A stretch of 64,000 nucleotides of DNA, from assembly GCF_014191715.1 (NCBI RefSeq), contig NZ_JACHWY010000001.1, forward strand, positions 1,759,445-1,823,444, written 5' to 3'. The notes beneath the pieces were generated by a model, which did not search any database, was not told the DNA's origin, and was given only the letters and a program-made list of their open reading frames with translations. This document shows, piece after piece, positions 21,241 to 29,249 of the stretch (its first letter is position 1; each line of letters starts with the position of its first letter). Source of the DNA: Litorivivens lipolytica. GTDB lineage: Bacteria > Pseudomonadota > Gammaproteobacteria > Pseudomonadales > Spongiibacteraceae. The position numbers and the translations under genes were made by a program.

Positions 21241-21699
21241 ATGCGCACACTCATCGGACTTTTTCTGGCCAGCCTGTTACTTGCAGCCTGCGGCGCTGAC
21301 TCCAAGGCCAATCGAATTGCCAGCACTGACAGCGGCGTTTACTTCAGCCCCGGCGCTGCAACTGATCGCTGGATCGTGATCAATTACTGGGCCAAATGGT
21401 GCGCGCCCTGCCGCGACGAGATTCCTGAACTCAATCACTTTGCCGAAGCGTACTCGGATCAGGTTCTGGTACTGGGGGTAAATTACGATCGCTTGCAGGG
21501 TGAAGCGCTGACGGCAGATATCAGGGCACTCGGCATCGCCTTCCCGGTTCTACTCGCCGATCCGCACCCGGCGCTCGGTATTGAGCGACCGACCGCACTG
21601 CCGTCGACTTTACTGATTGCACCCGACGGCAGCCTTCAGCAGATACTGCTCGGACCACAGACTGCAGACACCCTGCTGAAGCACATGCCCGAGCTGTAA
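21241..21699 (+). CDS. TlpA-like thioredoxin lipoprotein
   Basis: 152 residues. The frame is open from 21115, but ATG 21241 begins a lipoprotein signal (MRTLIGLFLASLLLAACG) with lipobox LAAC, lipidated Cys17. The mature part is a thioredoxin fold with active site WAKWCAPCRDE and cis-proline region RPTALPSTLLIAPDG. It probably reduces or oxidises thiols on the periplasmic side, anchored to a membrane. It is divergent from arsC, with which it shares a short regulatory gap. Confidence 0.87.
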   Translation: MRTLIGLFLASLLLAACGADSKANRIASTDSGVYFSPGAATDRWIVINYWAKWCAPCRDEIPELNHFAEAYSDQVLVLGVNYDRLQGEALTADIRALGIAFPVLLADPHPALGIERPTALPSTLLIAPDGSLQQILLGPQTADTLLKHMPEL

Positions 21700-21862
21700 G
21701 CTGTTGTTGCCAAAAGGTTACTGTTGTTTCTGGCACACGATGCTTGGCGGCGACGTGCGAGCTGCACAAAAAATAGCAAAAAAGTATAAATATTAAGCGC
21801 TTGGAAAGATTTTTCAGTTTATACACTGTCGCTGGGCACCAACGATCTACACAATCTCACAG

Positions 21863-21934
21863 ACCACTGTTACACTCCCATAACCTTAGATGACTGGACT
21901 TTTCAGTCCATTTCGTTAAATTAAGGACAGTGGT
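21863..21934. promoter_or_regulatory. Nested inverted repeats in the long gap before the TonB-fusion gene
   Basis: The 387-base stretch 21700-22086 has no gene that I can support. It contains a perfect 8-base inverted repeat, ACCACTGT (21863-21870) and ACAGTGGT (21927-21934), enclosing a tighter hairpin TGGACT-TTTC-AGTCCA (21895-21910). The nested arrangement looks like an RNA fold or an operator for the downstream gene. No known riboswitch class was recognised. Confidence 0.4.
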
Positions 21935-22086
21935 AACAATAATAAAGTTACGTGTCAGGTGGTATCAGCACGACAACAAGCGCGATCAAGAAAGCCTCGC
22001 GCAACCGTTGGCCGTTCGTGCCGTTAAAAGACTTGGTTTCAGAGAATTCTAATAATTTCTGCGCCGGACACTGGATGTAGAGGCTT

Positions 22087-23223
22087 ATGAACCGTTTTAT
22101 TGCAGCTTTTCTGCTGACGCTTGCGTCGCAGGTTTCCTTCGCTCAAACCGAACTCGACGGCATGTCATTGCGCGGCCTGGCGGTTTATCAGCAACTCCGT
22201 ACCGATTACTACATCGGTGGCCTCTATCTACCGCAACCGGCATCGACACCCGATGATGCCTTTTTCATGCCCGGACCGAAACGCATGGATTTGCGAGTTG
22301 TGACGGAGTCGTGGAGTGACCGCCGATTTTCCCAACAGTGGAACCAGCTGATCCTGATCAACAACTCTCAGGATATTCAGCAGGCCCAACAGGACAACAT
22401 CATCGCCTTCGCGACCATGCTGAAGGACGATCTGCGGGCCGGTGACCATATCACCATCGACCTGCTGCCCGAACAGGGCACCGTAGTTAAACTGAACGGC
22501 ACCACCCTGATGAAGACCGCAGACGCCGAGTTCTTCAACTTGCTGTTGTCGTGCTGGATTGGTGCTCGCCCGCCCTCAAGCGGATTCAAACAGGACATCC
22601 TGTCCATTCCCGGAGGGGAACGCGGTGCTGGCCTGATGACCAGCTTTGAAATGGCCGGGCCGACCCAAAGCCGTATTGCAGAAACCAAAGCCTGGGGCAG
22701 CGGCAAGAGCGCCGCGCCCGCCAAACCCAAACCCCAGAGCAAACCAGCCGACACCGGCCCATCTGAAGCCGACCGACTAGCCGCTGAAAAAGCCCGCCGC
22801 GAAGCCGCAGAGGCCGAGGCAGAAGCGGCCAGACAAGCTAAATTAGCGGCCGAGCGCGCCCGCAAAGAGGCAATCGCCAAAGCGCTGGCCGAAGCGGAAG
22901 CCAAAGCTAAAGCGGCTGCCCGCTCCAAGGAATTGATCAACGAATACAGCTCGACCATGGTTCGCGCCAGTTACCAGCACGTTCGCTACCCCAAACGGGC
23001 ACTGAAGCTGAATCAGCAGGGAACGGTATTGCTGGAGGTTATTATCGATCGCGGCGGTTCGCTGCTGTCCTCCAAGGTAATCCAGAGTTCAGGCTATTCG
23101 TCGCTGGATGAAGCCGCGGTGACAGCGGTAGAGAAAACTGCGCCCTTCCCGTCCATTCCGAAAGAAATCCTGGGCAATCAAATCGAATTTACGCTGCCCT
23201 TTACCTTCCAGATCTCAAGCTGA
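22087..23223 (+). CDS. Chalcone-isomerase-like domain fused to a TonB C-terminal domain
   Basis: 378 residues in three parts. (1) Signal peptide (FIAAFLLTLASQVSFA) and a chalcone-isomerase-like domain to about residue 195 (LRGLAVYQQLRTDYYIGGLYL...). (2) An Ala/Lys/Glu-rich helical linker at about 210-290, resembling the periplasm-spanning segment of TolA. (3) A TonB/TolA-type C-terminal domain (VRYPKRALKLNQQGTVLLEVIIDRGG ... SSGYSSLDEAAVTAV). There is a cleavable signal rather than a clear anchor, so it is probably periplasmic. Role unknown; energy transduction by itself is unlikely without ExbBD. Confidence 0.82.
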   Translation: MNRFIAAFLLTLASQVSFAQTELDGMSLRGLAVYQQLRTDYYIGGLYLPQPASTPDDAFFMPGPKRMDLRVVTESWSDRRFSQQWNQLILINNSQDIQQAQQDNIIAFATMLKDDLRAGDHITIDLLPEQGTVVKLNGTTLMKTADAEFFNLLLSCWIGARPPSSGFKQDILSIPGGERGAGLMTSFEMAGPTQSRIAETKAWGSGKSAAPAKPKPQSKPADTGPSEADRLAAEKARREAAEAEAEAARQAKLAAERARKEAIAKALAEAEAKAKAAARSKELINEYSSTMVRASYQHVRYPKRALKLNQQGTVLLEVIIDRGGSLLSSKVIQSSGYSSLDEAAVTAVEKTAPFPSIPKEILGNQIEFTLPFTFQISS

Positions 23224-23234
23224 GAAGTCGCAAG

Positions 23235-23256
23235 CGGGCGCCAGAAACGGCGCCCG
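23235..23256. terminator. Hairpin between convergent genes
   Basis: CGGGCGCC (23235-23242) and GGCGCCCG (23249-23256) form eight perfect pairs with an AGAAAC loop, 12 bases after the TonB-fusion stop and before the end of the convergent DUF4404 gene. No T-tract follows, so termination may rely on the stem alone. Confidence 0.5.
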
Positions 23257-23263
23257 ATTCACA

Positions 23264-23530
23264 TCACACACCAATACTGGCGAGCTTAATCATAATGTCG
23301 TTGAGGATACCGGCCATGGTCGGGTGTTCGGTTTCAAACTGTGAAACCATATCTTCAAGACGCCCCAGCAAGCCGGCCTGCTCTGCGTCCACACTGGAAC
23401 CGGTGCTCAACTCCAGCTCGATATCTTCCAACAGCCCCATCAGGTTCGCCTTCTGGCTGTGGCCAACCTCCAGCTCGTCAATCTGCTGATGCAGATCTTC
23501 CAGCTGCTCGTGTATATTGCGTTTGTCCAT
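23264..23530 (-). CDS. DUF4404-like small protein
   Basis: 88 residues, predicted almost wholly helical (NIHEQLEDLHQQIDELEVGHSQKANLMGLLEDIELEL), ending in a DIMIKLASIGV segment; this resembles the DUF4404 family. The second of two adjacent ATGs (23530) is placed best behind the GGAGTAGA ribosome site. No catalytic residues are visible; a small coiled-coil or dimeric helper is the most that can be said. Confidence 0.7.
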   Translation of the reverse strand: MDKRNIHEQLEDLHQQIDELEVGHSQKANLMGLLEDIELELSTGSSVDAEQAGLLGRLEDMVSQFETEHPTMAGILNDIMIKLASIGV

Positions 23531-23611
23531 CATTCTACTCCACAGGTACGCCGCCGACACACCGCGTCCGGGCGCGTAATCCCGGCAGCATAGCAACTCC
23601 GGCTGCGTAAA

Positions 23612-24676
23612 TCACGACAGGCGATAATCGCCAGGGGAGCGCCCGGTCCAGCGCTTGAAGGAGCGGTGAAAGGCACTGGGGTCGGAAAAACCCAACAGTT
23701 CAGCCACATCGCTCACGGTAAGTTCAGGGTTGCGCAGAAAGGCAATAGCCTCCTCCCGTCGCAGTTGATCTTTGATCCGCTGATAGGAGGTGCCCTCGCG
23801 ATCCAGCCGTCGCCGCAGGGTGCGCTCCGACATATTCAATTGCCGGGCGAGCTCATCAAAGGCCGGTAGCTCGCGACGGAAGTCATCGCCCAGCAGCTCG
23901 CGGATGCGCGCGGCGATCCCGCCATCAGATACCATGGGCTTGATCACCACATGGTAGGGCGCCAGTTTCAGAAAGCGCTCAAGATCGGATTCGCTGCGGG
24001 CAATCGGCTTGCGCAGTACGGAGTCGGCAAACTCCACCCAGTTGCTGCTTTCACCGAAATGCACCGGGCAATGAAAGAAATGATCCAGCCCGCGCCTGCG
24101 GCTGGGCTCACCGTCGGCACAACCCGCTTGCAAAAGCTCGATAGGTTGGTCGATCAACCAGCTGCAAAAACGCACCCAGATCGCAAGACTGTAAAGCACA
24201 CTGACCTGCATGCCCGGCTGCACGTCGGCACCGGACAGATAACTCAAACGCACGGTTTTGGCGGCAGGGTCGTGCTGCAGTTCGTGCTCCGCTCGACCGT
24301 CACCGCGCTCGCGACAGGTGGCGTTGAAATCCATCGCCCGGCGCAGCGCCTGTTCCAGATTGCGGCAGCCGATCATGCTGTAGGCCAGCATGCGGGTACC
24401 ACCCAGCGGCGTATTCACCCCCGGCAAAAAGCCACCGCTCTCATCGCCAATGGAACGAAACAAGGCCACGCACAAACGGCTGTATTGCTCAACGGTGACA
24501 GACTGAGGCTGCTCCACACCCAGCGGATTCTCATCCAGACCAGCAGCGGCTATCAGCTCACCGACATCACAACCGTAGTGACGCGCCTGCACCAGCACCG
24601 CTTTGACAAACGAGGCGGCAACACGCTCACCGGCGAGTTCGCGATCAGACATTTCGGCAGCAGTTTCCTCAGACAT
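23612..24676 (-). CDS. AraC-family transcription regulator with arabinose-binding-like N-terminus
   Basis: About 354 residues. The N-terminal ~230 residues match the 'arabinose-binding domain of AraC, N-term' layout seen in OruR/ArgR-like and QacR-unrelated regulators of proteobacteria. The C-terminus has a double helix-turn-helix HTH_18 domain (FDELARQLNMSERTLRRRLDREGTSYQRIKDQLRREEAIAFLRN ... VSDVAELLGFSDPSAFHRSFKRWTGRSPGDYR). The regulated gene is not evident; it faces away from mscS. ATG 24685 is an alternative start. Confidence 0.88.
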   Translation of the reverse strand: MSEETAAEMSDRELAGERVAASFVKAVLVQARHYGCDVGELIAAAGLDENPLGVEQPQSVTVEQYSRLCVALFRSIGDESGGFLPGVNTPLGGTRMLAYSMIGCRNLEQALRRAMDFNATCRERGDGRAEHELQHDPAAKTVRLSYLSGADVQPGMQVSVLYSLAIWVRFCSWLIDQPIELLQAGCADGEPSRRRGLDHFFHCPVHFGESSNWVEFADSVLRKPIARSESDLERFLKLAPYHVVIKPMVSDGGIAARIRELLGDDFRRELPAFDELARQLNMSERTLRRRLDREGTSYQRIKDQLRREEAIAFLRNPELTVSDVAELLGFSDPSAFHRSFKRWTGRSPGDYRLS

Positions 24677-24706
24677 GCGGCGCATTATACGCGCACAGGG
24701 CGGCCG

Positions 24707-26482
24707 CTACAGCAGCGCCTTCGCCATGGACTCAAGGGCATCAAACAGGGCTTCGCAATCATCGGTGTTTGTCTTGCAACGGCTCAATGCCGCCTCGGAT
24801 TGTTGCAGCAAGGATTCCACGTGCCGTCCCAGCCCAGCCTCGAGCTCACCGCGCTTGACCGCCAGAGCCAGCACTTTGCGACTCGACCACAGCTGACTGT
24901 CGATACCTTCCAGAAACAGCGGATTACGGTTACTTGCCAGGGTATCGAGCCACTGAATCGACGCCGTCAGTTGCTCTGCAAGACTGACCGGCGCCAGTGC
25001 GTAAATACCACCCCGGGGCTTTGGCCGGCGGATGGATTTAGGCAAGAGCCACTGGTAGCCGCCGTGGTGGGCAAGTGAGGCCTGCATGGACATCAGGTTG
25101 AGATAGACATCCCCAGTCGGACTGATACTGATCACCCCCTCACTGGAATCGGGCACTCGCCACTCCTCCAGCACCGTGCCATCGGACGGATCGAGCGCCA
25201 CCAGGTAGGCCTGCACCGGATGCACAAAATCGCGCACCAGAAAATTCACGTCGTAACCAACCAGCAACGTCGCCCACAACAGACCATTGCTGATGGTGAC
25301 CACGGAATCGATATACGCGTCAGGCTTGCCGCGACTGCCAATCAAACCAAAACGGGACCACAGCTGGGGATGCCGGTCACGCGCCCATTCCCGATAATTG
25401 TTGCGCCACAGAACCTGACCGGTCTCTCCCTCTACCGCTATCAGCCGATCCCCTCCCAGCACGTAAACCATGTCGCCAGGACCGACCGAAGGCGAAGCAT
25501 TTTCTCCCTCAGTGGCGCGCTGCCACAACAGTTTGCCGGTCTCGCTATCCAGCGCGTATAGCGTGCCACCATGCCCCACGGCATAAATCCGGCTCGCATC
25601 CGCAGACAGCACCGGACTGCTGCTAGTTCGAGCGGGCACTTCACTGGCATATCGGATACTCAAGCCATCCGCGCCCACATCAATCGCAAATAGCTGGCCG
25701 ACGTCACCGTCACCACCGCCCGCAGTCACAAACAAACGCGGCTGGTGCGGATGCACGGCCGGCACATGGCTAACCGCGTAGCCCTGCCCGGTCAGCAGAT
25801 CCCAGCCTTTCTGGCGAACCTTGTCATCCAGCAGACCTTTGGCCCACAAACCCTCGGGCAGAATACGCCCGGGTTCCCCGGCGGGCACGGGCAATCGCAG
25901 CGGTGGCACGGCCGGCCTGCCGGTGTTGCGATCAAACAGCACAACAACGCCATCGGCCGACACACCGCCCACATGCGAGCCGACAATGACACTGCCCATC
26001 AGCGGCTGGCGAATACCCAGATCACGCAAATTGGCAACCCAACGAACCTTTCCATCCACGGTGAAAGACCAAAACTGGTTGCTGTCTCCCACATAGACAT
26101 GGCCATCGCGATCAAGCAGCGGTGCACTGAATACCGCCTCCGCATCGAGATCATCCTGCGACTGGGCGACGGGCGATTCCCACAACACACGTCCGGTTCG
26201 ACTAATTGCGTGCAAATGGGCAAAGCCCTTGCCGCGCCCCGTCGTCACATAGAGCGTGCCATCCTCGGCGATCACCGGCGCGCTCCAGGAAGACGCTCCT
26301 TTCAAGGCCAGCCATTGGGGTTGTAACTGCGTGGTAACCAGCAGGGGAACGTGACTGGAATTGCGTCCATCCCCGTGCAGCGTTGCCCAACTGCTAGTCG
26401 CATAACCTTCCGACTGATGGGAAGGGGAAGCATGACTAAGTAGAGGACTTGTGCACAGGAGCAGCAATGCGAACAGGCGCAT
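24707..26482 (-). CDS. Secreted PQQ-type beta-propeller protein
   Basis: 591 residues from ATG 26482, which begins a clear signal peptide (MRLFALLLLCTSPLLSHASP); upstream in-frame ATGs add an unlikely extension. The body has repeated PQQ/YVTN-like blades (EDGTLYVTTGRGKGFAHLHAIS, DGHVYVGDSNQFWSFT, DASRIYAVGHGGTLYALDSETGKLLWQ, GDMVYVLGGDRLIAVEGETGQVLW). It lacks the haem c or Cys-Cys pair of quinoprotein dehydrogenases that I can identify, so it is probably a structural or binding propeller in the periplasm. The final ~100 residues are helical. Confidence 0.75.
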   Translation of the reverse strand: MRLFALLLLCTSPLLSHASPSHQSEGYATSSWATLHGDGRNSSHVPLLVTTQLQPQWLALKGASSWSAPVIAEDGTLYVTTGRGKGFAHLHAISRTGRVLWESPVAQSQDDLDAEAVFSAPLLDRDGHVYVGDSNQFWSFTVDGKVRWVANLRDLGIRQPLMGSVIVGSHVGGVSADGVVVLFDRNTGRPAVPPLRLPVPAGEPGRILPEGLWAKGLLDDKVRQKGWDLLTGQGYAVSHVPAVHPHQPRLFVTAGGGDGDVGQLFAIDVGADGLSIRYASEVPARTSSSPVLSADASRIYAVGHGGTLYALDSETGKLLWQRATEGENASPSVGPGDMVYVLGGDRLIAVEGETGQVLWRNNYREWARDRHPQLWSRFGLIGSRGKPDAYIDSVVTISNGLLWATLLVGYDVNFLVRDFVHPVQAYLVALDPSDGTVLEEWRVPDSSEGVISISPTGDVYLNLMSMQASLAHHGGYQWLLPKSIRRPKPRGGIYALAPVSLAEQLTASIQWLDTLASNRNPLFLEGIDSQLWSSRKVLALAVKRGELEAGLGRHVESLLQQSEAALSRCKTNTDDCEALFDALESMAKALL

Positions 26483-26725
26483 GATCAGGATTACCTTTTT
26501 CGAGTTGTTGTGATCCACAAATGCAAGCATCCACATGAATGTCATCCAGATGCAAATGAGTACCGTAACAGGTTCTTGTGACCCGAGACCAAACTCGGCA
26601 CTCTATACGCGTTTCGGGCGCGTCAGGCAGTAAGGTAAAACCTGAAGCCGGAATACTACTTACACAAAGGGCTTCGCCTAAAACAGCCCGGGCCAAAAAG
26701 CATATTCGATTTTCAAGGGGACTGC

Positions 26726-27541
26726 ATGGACACCAACGCACTCATTCAACAGGCCATGGATTTTTTGATGGACTACGGCCCGCGCCTGCTCACCGCAATC
26801 GGCATTCTGATCGTCGGCTACTGGATTGCCAAGATTGTTAGCAGCCTGCTGGTGCGAACCCTGAACGCTCGCAAAATAGACGCCACCGTCAGCAACTTTG
26901 TCGGCAAACTGCTGTTCGGTACCCTGTTGGCCGTTTCGCTGATTCCGGCCTTGGGTCACGCCGGCATTCAGACCACCTCCATCTTGGCTGCCCTCGGCGC
27001 CGCCGGCCTCGCGGTCGGCCTCGCCTTGCAAGGCTCTCTGTCAAACTTCGCGGCAGGCGTACTGCTGATCGCCTTTCGCCCCTGCCGGGTCGGTGACTAT
27101 ATTGAAGCCGGCGGCACTGGCGGCACCGTAGAATCGATCAGTCTGTTTTCGACCATGCTGATCACCCCGGACAACAAGCGCATTATGATTCCCAACTCGC
27201 GCGTCATGTCCAACCCCATCACCAACTACAACGCCATGCCCACTCGCCGCGTGGATCTCACCATCGGTATCCCTTACACCGCCGACATTCCCAAAGCCAA
27301 GGCACTGATCAAGGAAATACTGGAAAAAGAAAGCCGCATTCTGCCCGAACCCGCGCCACTGATCGCCGTGCGCCAGCTGGCAGATTCGTCGGTCAATCTG
27401 GTGGTTCGCCCCTGGGTTAACAGCTCGGATTATTGGGGAACCCACGACGCTCTGCTCGAAGCCATCAAAATTGCACTCGACGAAGCGGATATGAGTATCC
27501 CCTTCCCGCAAATGGATGTGCACTTCCACAAAGAGGCCTGA
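26726..27541 (+). CDS. mscS: Small-conductance mechanosensitive channel MscS
   Basis: 271-residue channel that opens under membrane tension to release solutes after hypo-osmotic shock. Three N-terminal helices are visible; the pore-lining third is the Gly/Ala-rich AALGAAGLAVGLALQGSLSNFAAGV. The beta domain contains FRPCRVGDYIEAGGTGGTVESI and PNSRVMSNPITNY, hallmarks of MscS. Slightly shorter than E. coli MscS. It lies alone, ahead of the DUF481 gene. Confidence 0.95.
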   Translation: MDTNALIQQAMDFLMDYGPRLLTAIGILIVGYWIAKIVSSLLVRTLNARKIDATVSNFVGKLLFGTLLAVSLIPALGHAGIQTTSILAALGAAGLAVGLALQGSLSNFAAGVLLIAFRPCRVGDYIEAGGTGGTVESISLFSTMLITPDNKRIMIPNSRVMSNPITNYNAMPTRRVDLTIGIPYTADIPKAKALIKEILEKESRILPEPAPLIAVRQLADSSVNLVVRPWVNSSDYWGTHDALLEAIKIALDEADMSIPFPQMDVHFHKEA

Positions 27542-27637
27542 GCCCGCTGCGGTCAAGGGCATTTTCTGGTAGCCTTCGCGCTCTGCGGGGGCAGCCAGAC
27601 CCTCTGAACACGATTCTGAACCATCAATGGAGACACC

Positions 27638-28354
27638 ATGATCCGCTTGACACTGTTGGCGCTGCTTTCTTTTTTTAGCGCGGTTACTTTTGCCCAGGAA
27701 GGCTCATCCCCCTGGAGCGGCGACGCCGAACTCGGCTTTGTCGCCAGTGAAGGCAACACTGACGCGAAAAGCGTTTCCGCCAATGCCTCACTGACCTGGC
27801 AACAGGATGCATGGAAGAACAACTCCGAATTCCAGACGTTGAACACCGAAAGTGCCGGCGTGCGTTCAGCCGAACGCTACTTCGTGTCGAACCGACTGGC
27901 CTACACCTTCAGCCCCCACAACTACCTGTTTAACTATGTGTCGTGGGAAGATGATCGCTTTAGCGGTTACAAGTACCGCGCCACCATAGCCTTCGGTTAC
28001 GGTCGCCGTTTGATTGATAACGAAACCATGCTGTGGGACGCCGAGATCGGCCCCGGTTATCGCCGCGCCGAGCTGCTGGACAATTCCGGGGATGATGTCG
28101 AGGAAGACGCGATTCTGCGCATGGCCTCCAACTTCCGCTGGGAGCTGTCGCCGACCGCAACCTTTGAGCAGAAACTGGCGGTGGATCACGGCGAAGAAAA
28201 CACCGTGTCGAAATCCACCACCTCGATCAAGACCACCGTGAAAGGCGGCATTGGTCTGAAAGTCGCTTACATTGTTCAGTACACCAGTGATGTACCGGCC
28301 GACAAAGTCCACGCGGACAAGCAGACCACCGTCACACTGGTATACAGCTTCTAA
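27638..28354 (+). CDS. DUF481 family outer-membrane protein
   Basis: 238 residues with a signal peptide (LTLLALLSFFSAVTFAQ) followed by alternating-residue beta strands typical of an outer-membrane barrel (WSGDAELGFVASEGNTDAKSVSANASLTW ... TTVTLVYSF, ending in an aromatic residue). The 'salt-induced outer membrane protein' YdiY-like DUF481 family fits. Located 97 bases after mscS on the same strand; both may relate to osmotic stress, but that is inference from neighbourhood. Confidence 0.85.
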   Translation: MIRLTLLALLSFFSAVTFAQEGSSPWSGDAELGFVASEGNTDAKSVSANASLTWQQDAWKNNSEFQTLNTESAGVRSAERYFVSNRLAYTFSPHNYLFNYVSWEDDRFSGYKYRATIAFGYGRRLIDNETMLWDAEIGPGYRRAELLDNSGDDVEEDAILRMASNFRWELSPTATFEQKLAVDHGEENTVSKSTTSIKTTVKGGIGLKVAYIVQYTSDVPADKVHADKQTTVTLVYSF

Positions 28355-28369
28355 CTCAGGCCTGGCGGG

Positions 28370-28672
28370 CTAAAAAATCCAGGCGATCAACAGCCACATC
28401 ACAATAAAAAAGCTGAAAAAGCCCGCCAGCATAAACTGCAGTTCGCCTAACAAGCCGTCACCGGCCGCAAAGGCAAACACCACCAGCGTCAGCACCGTCA
28501 GAAAAAACGACACCACCGCCGCATCGCGCATGCCCAGCCCCGGCGCGAGCTGGGTGTTGGCAAACTCAGCCGCCAATGGCCACACCATCACCCCGGCCAC
28601 TCCCAAAAGCAGAAGCAGCACCGCCATCAGGCTGAGCATTTTAAGGGCGTTTTTCTGTTCGAGATCGCTCAC
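28370..28672 (-). CDS. Small three-helix membrane protein, unknown
   Basis: 100 residues with three strongly hydrophobic segments (near 12-35, 50-70 and 78-98) and little else. I do not recognise the family. Its start overlaps the stop of the PH-domain membrane protein by four bases, so the two are translationally coupled and probably work together at the inner membrane. Confidence 0.7.
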   Translation of the reverse strand: MSDLEQKNALKMLSLMAVLLLLLGVAGVMVWPLAAEFANTQLAPGLGMRDAAVVSFFLTVLTLVVFAFAAGDGLLGELQFMLAGFFSFFIVMWLLIAWIF

Positions 28673-29037
28673 TGCTCACCTTTGATGATTTCGCGAAACT
28701 CCTGCGGTCGCGGCATGCCTTTGGCATAAACTTCCGGCGCATCGCCGGCGGTAAATACCGACACATCGCCCACTCCGAACAGACGGTTCATAAAGGACTG
28801 ATAGACCTTGACCGTGCGCACGGTCTTCATGTCCAGCTCGGTTCGGTCTTTGCTCAACAAGCCCTGCTCAAGAATGATCTCGCCGTTGCCGATCTCCAAC
28901 TTGGTGGCCTTACACTTCATAAACCAGACCAGCAGAATAATGATGCCAATGCCGACCGGCACCAGAATGAGCGAAAGAATAAAGGCGAAGGGACGGGCGC
29001 GAAACATCGCGGGGTGTTCGCTATAACTTTGGGACAC
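28669..29037 (-). CDS. Membrane protein with bacterial PH-like domain
   Basis: 122 residues: two hydrophobic stretches fused into one region at about 15-40 (FAFILSLILVPVGIGIIILLVW), then a bPH2-type domain (TKLEIGNGEIILEQGLLSKDRTELDMKTVRTVKVYQSFMNRLFGVGDVSVFTAG). The family (YdbS/YdbT relatives) has no settled function. It forms a two-gene unit with the downstream three-helix protein. Confidence 0.8.
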   Translation of the reverse strand: MSQSYSEHPAMFRARPFAFILSLILVPVGIGIIILLVWFMKCKATKLEIGNGEIILEQGLLSKDRTELDMKTVRTVKVYQSFMNRLFGVGDVSVFTAGDAPEVYAKGMPRPQEFREIIKGEQ

Positions 29038-29249
29038 GCGAAAGCTCCTGAGTCTTATTAGGTTGAGTAAGAGTGTACAAGCAGTCGCTTAATGGCGCTA
29101 ATACTACGCCGCAACTTGCGAAGAATGACCGGGGCCTTGATGTTTCCTCAGCTCCTGCCACTATAGAGCGCTGCAAAGTTGTCACTGACAATATTGCGCC
29201 GGGACTCGCACCCAGCCAATACCCGTATATAACAAGAATAGGATCTAAA

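Noticed and set aside
21700..22086. Riboswitch or tRNA in the long leader
   Set aside because: No cloverleaf and no known riboswitch consensus; only the inverted repeats can be supported.
24717..25078. Plus-strand frame running across the AraC and propeller genes
   Set aside because: Overlaps two well-supported minus-strand genes and has no protein-like pattern.
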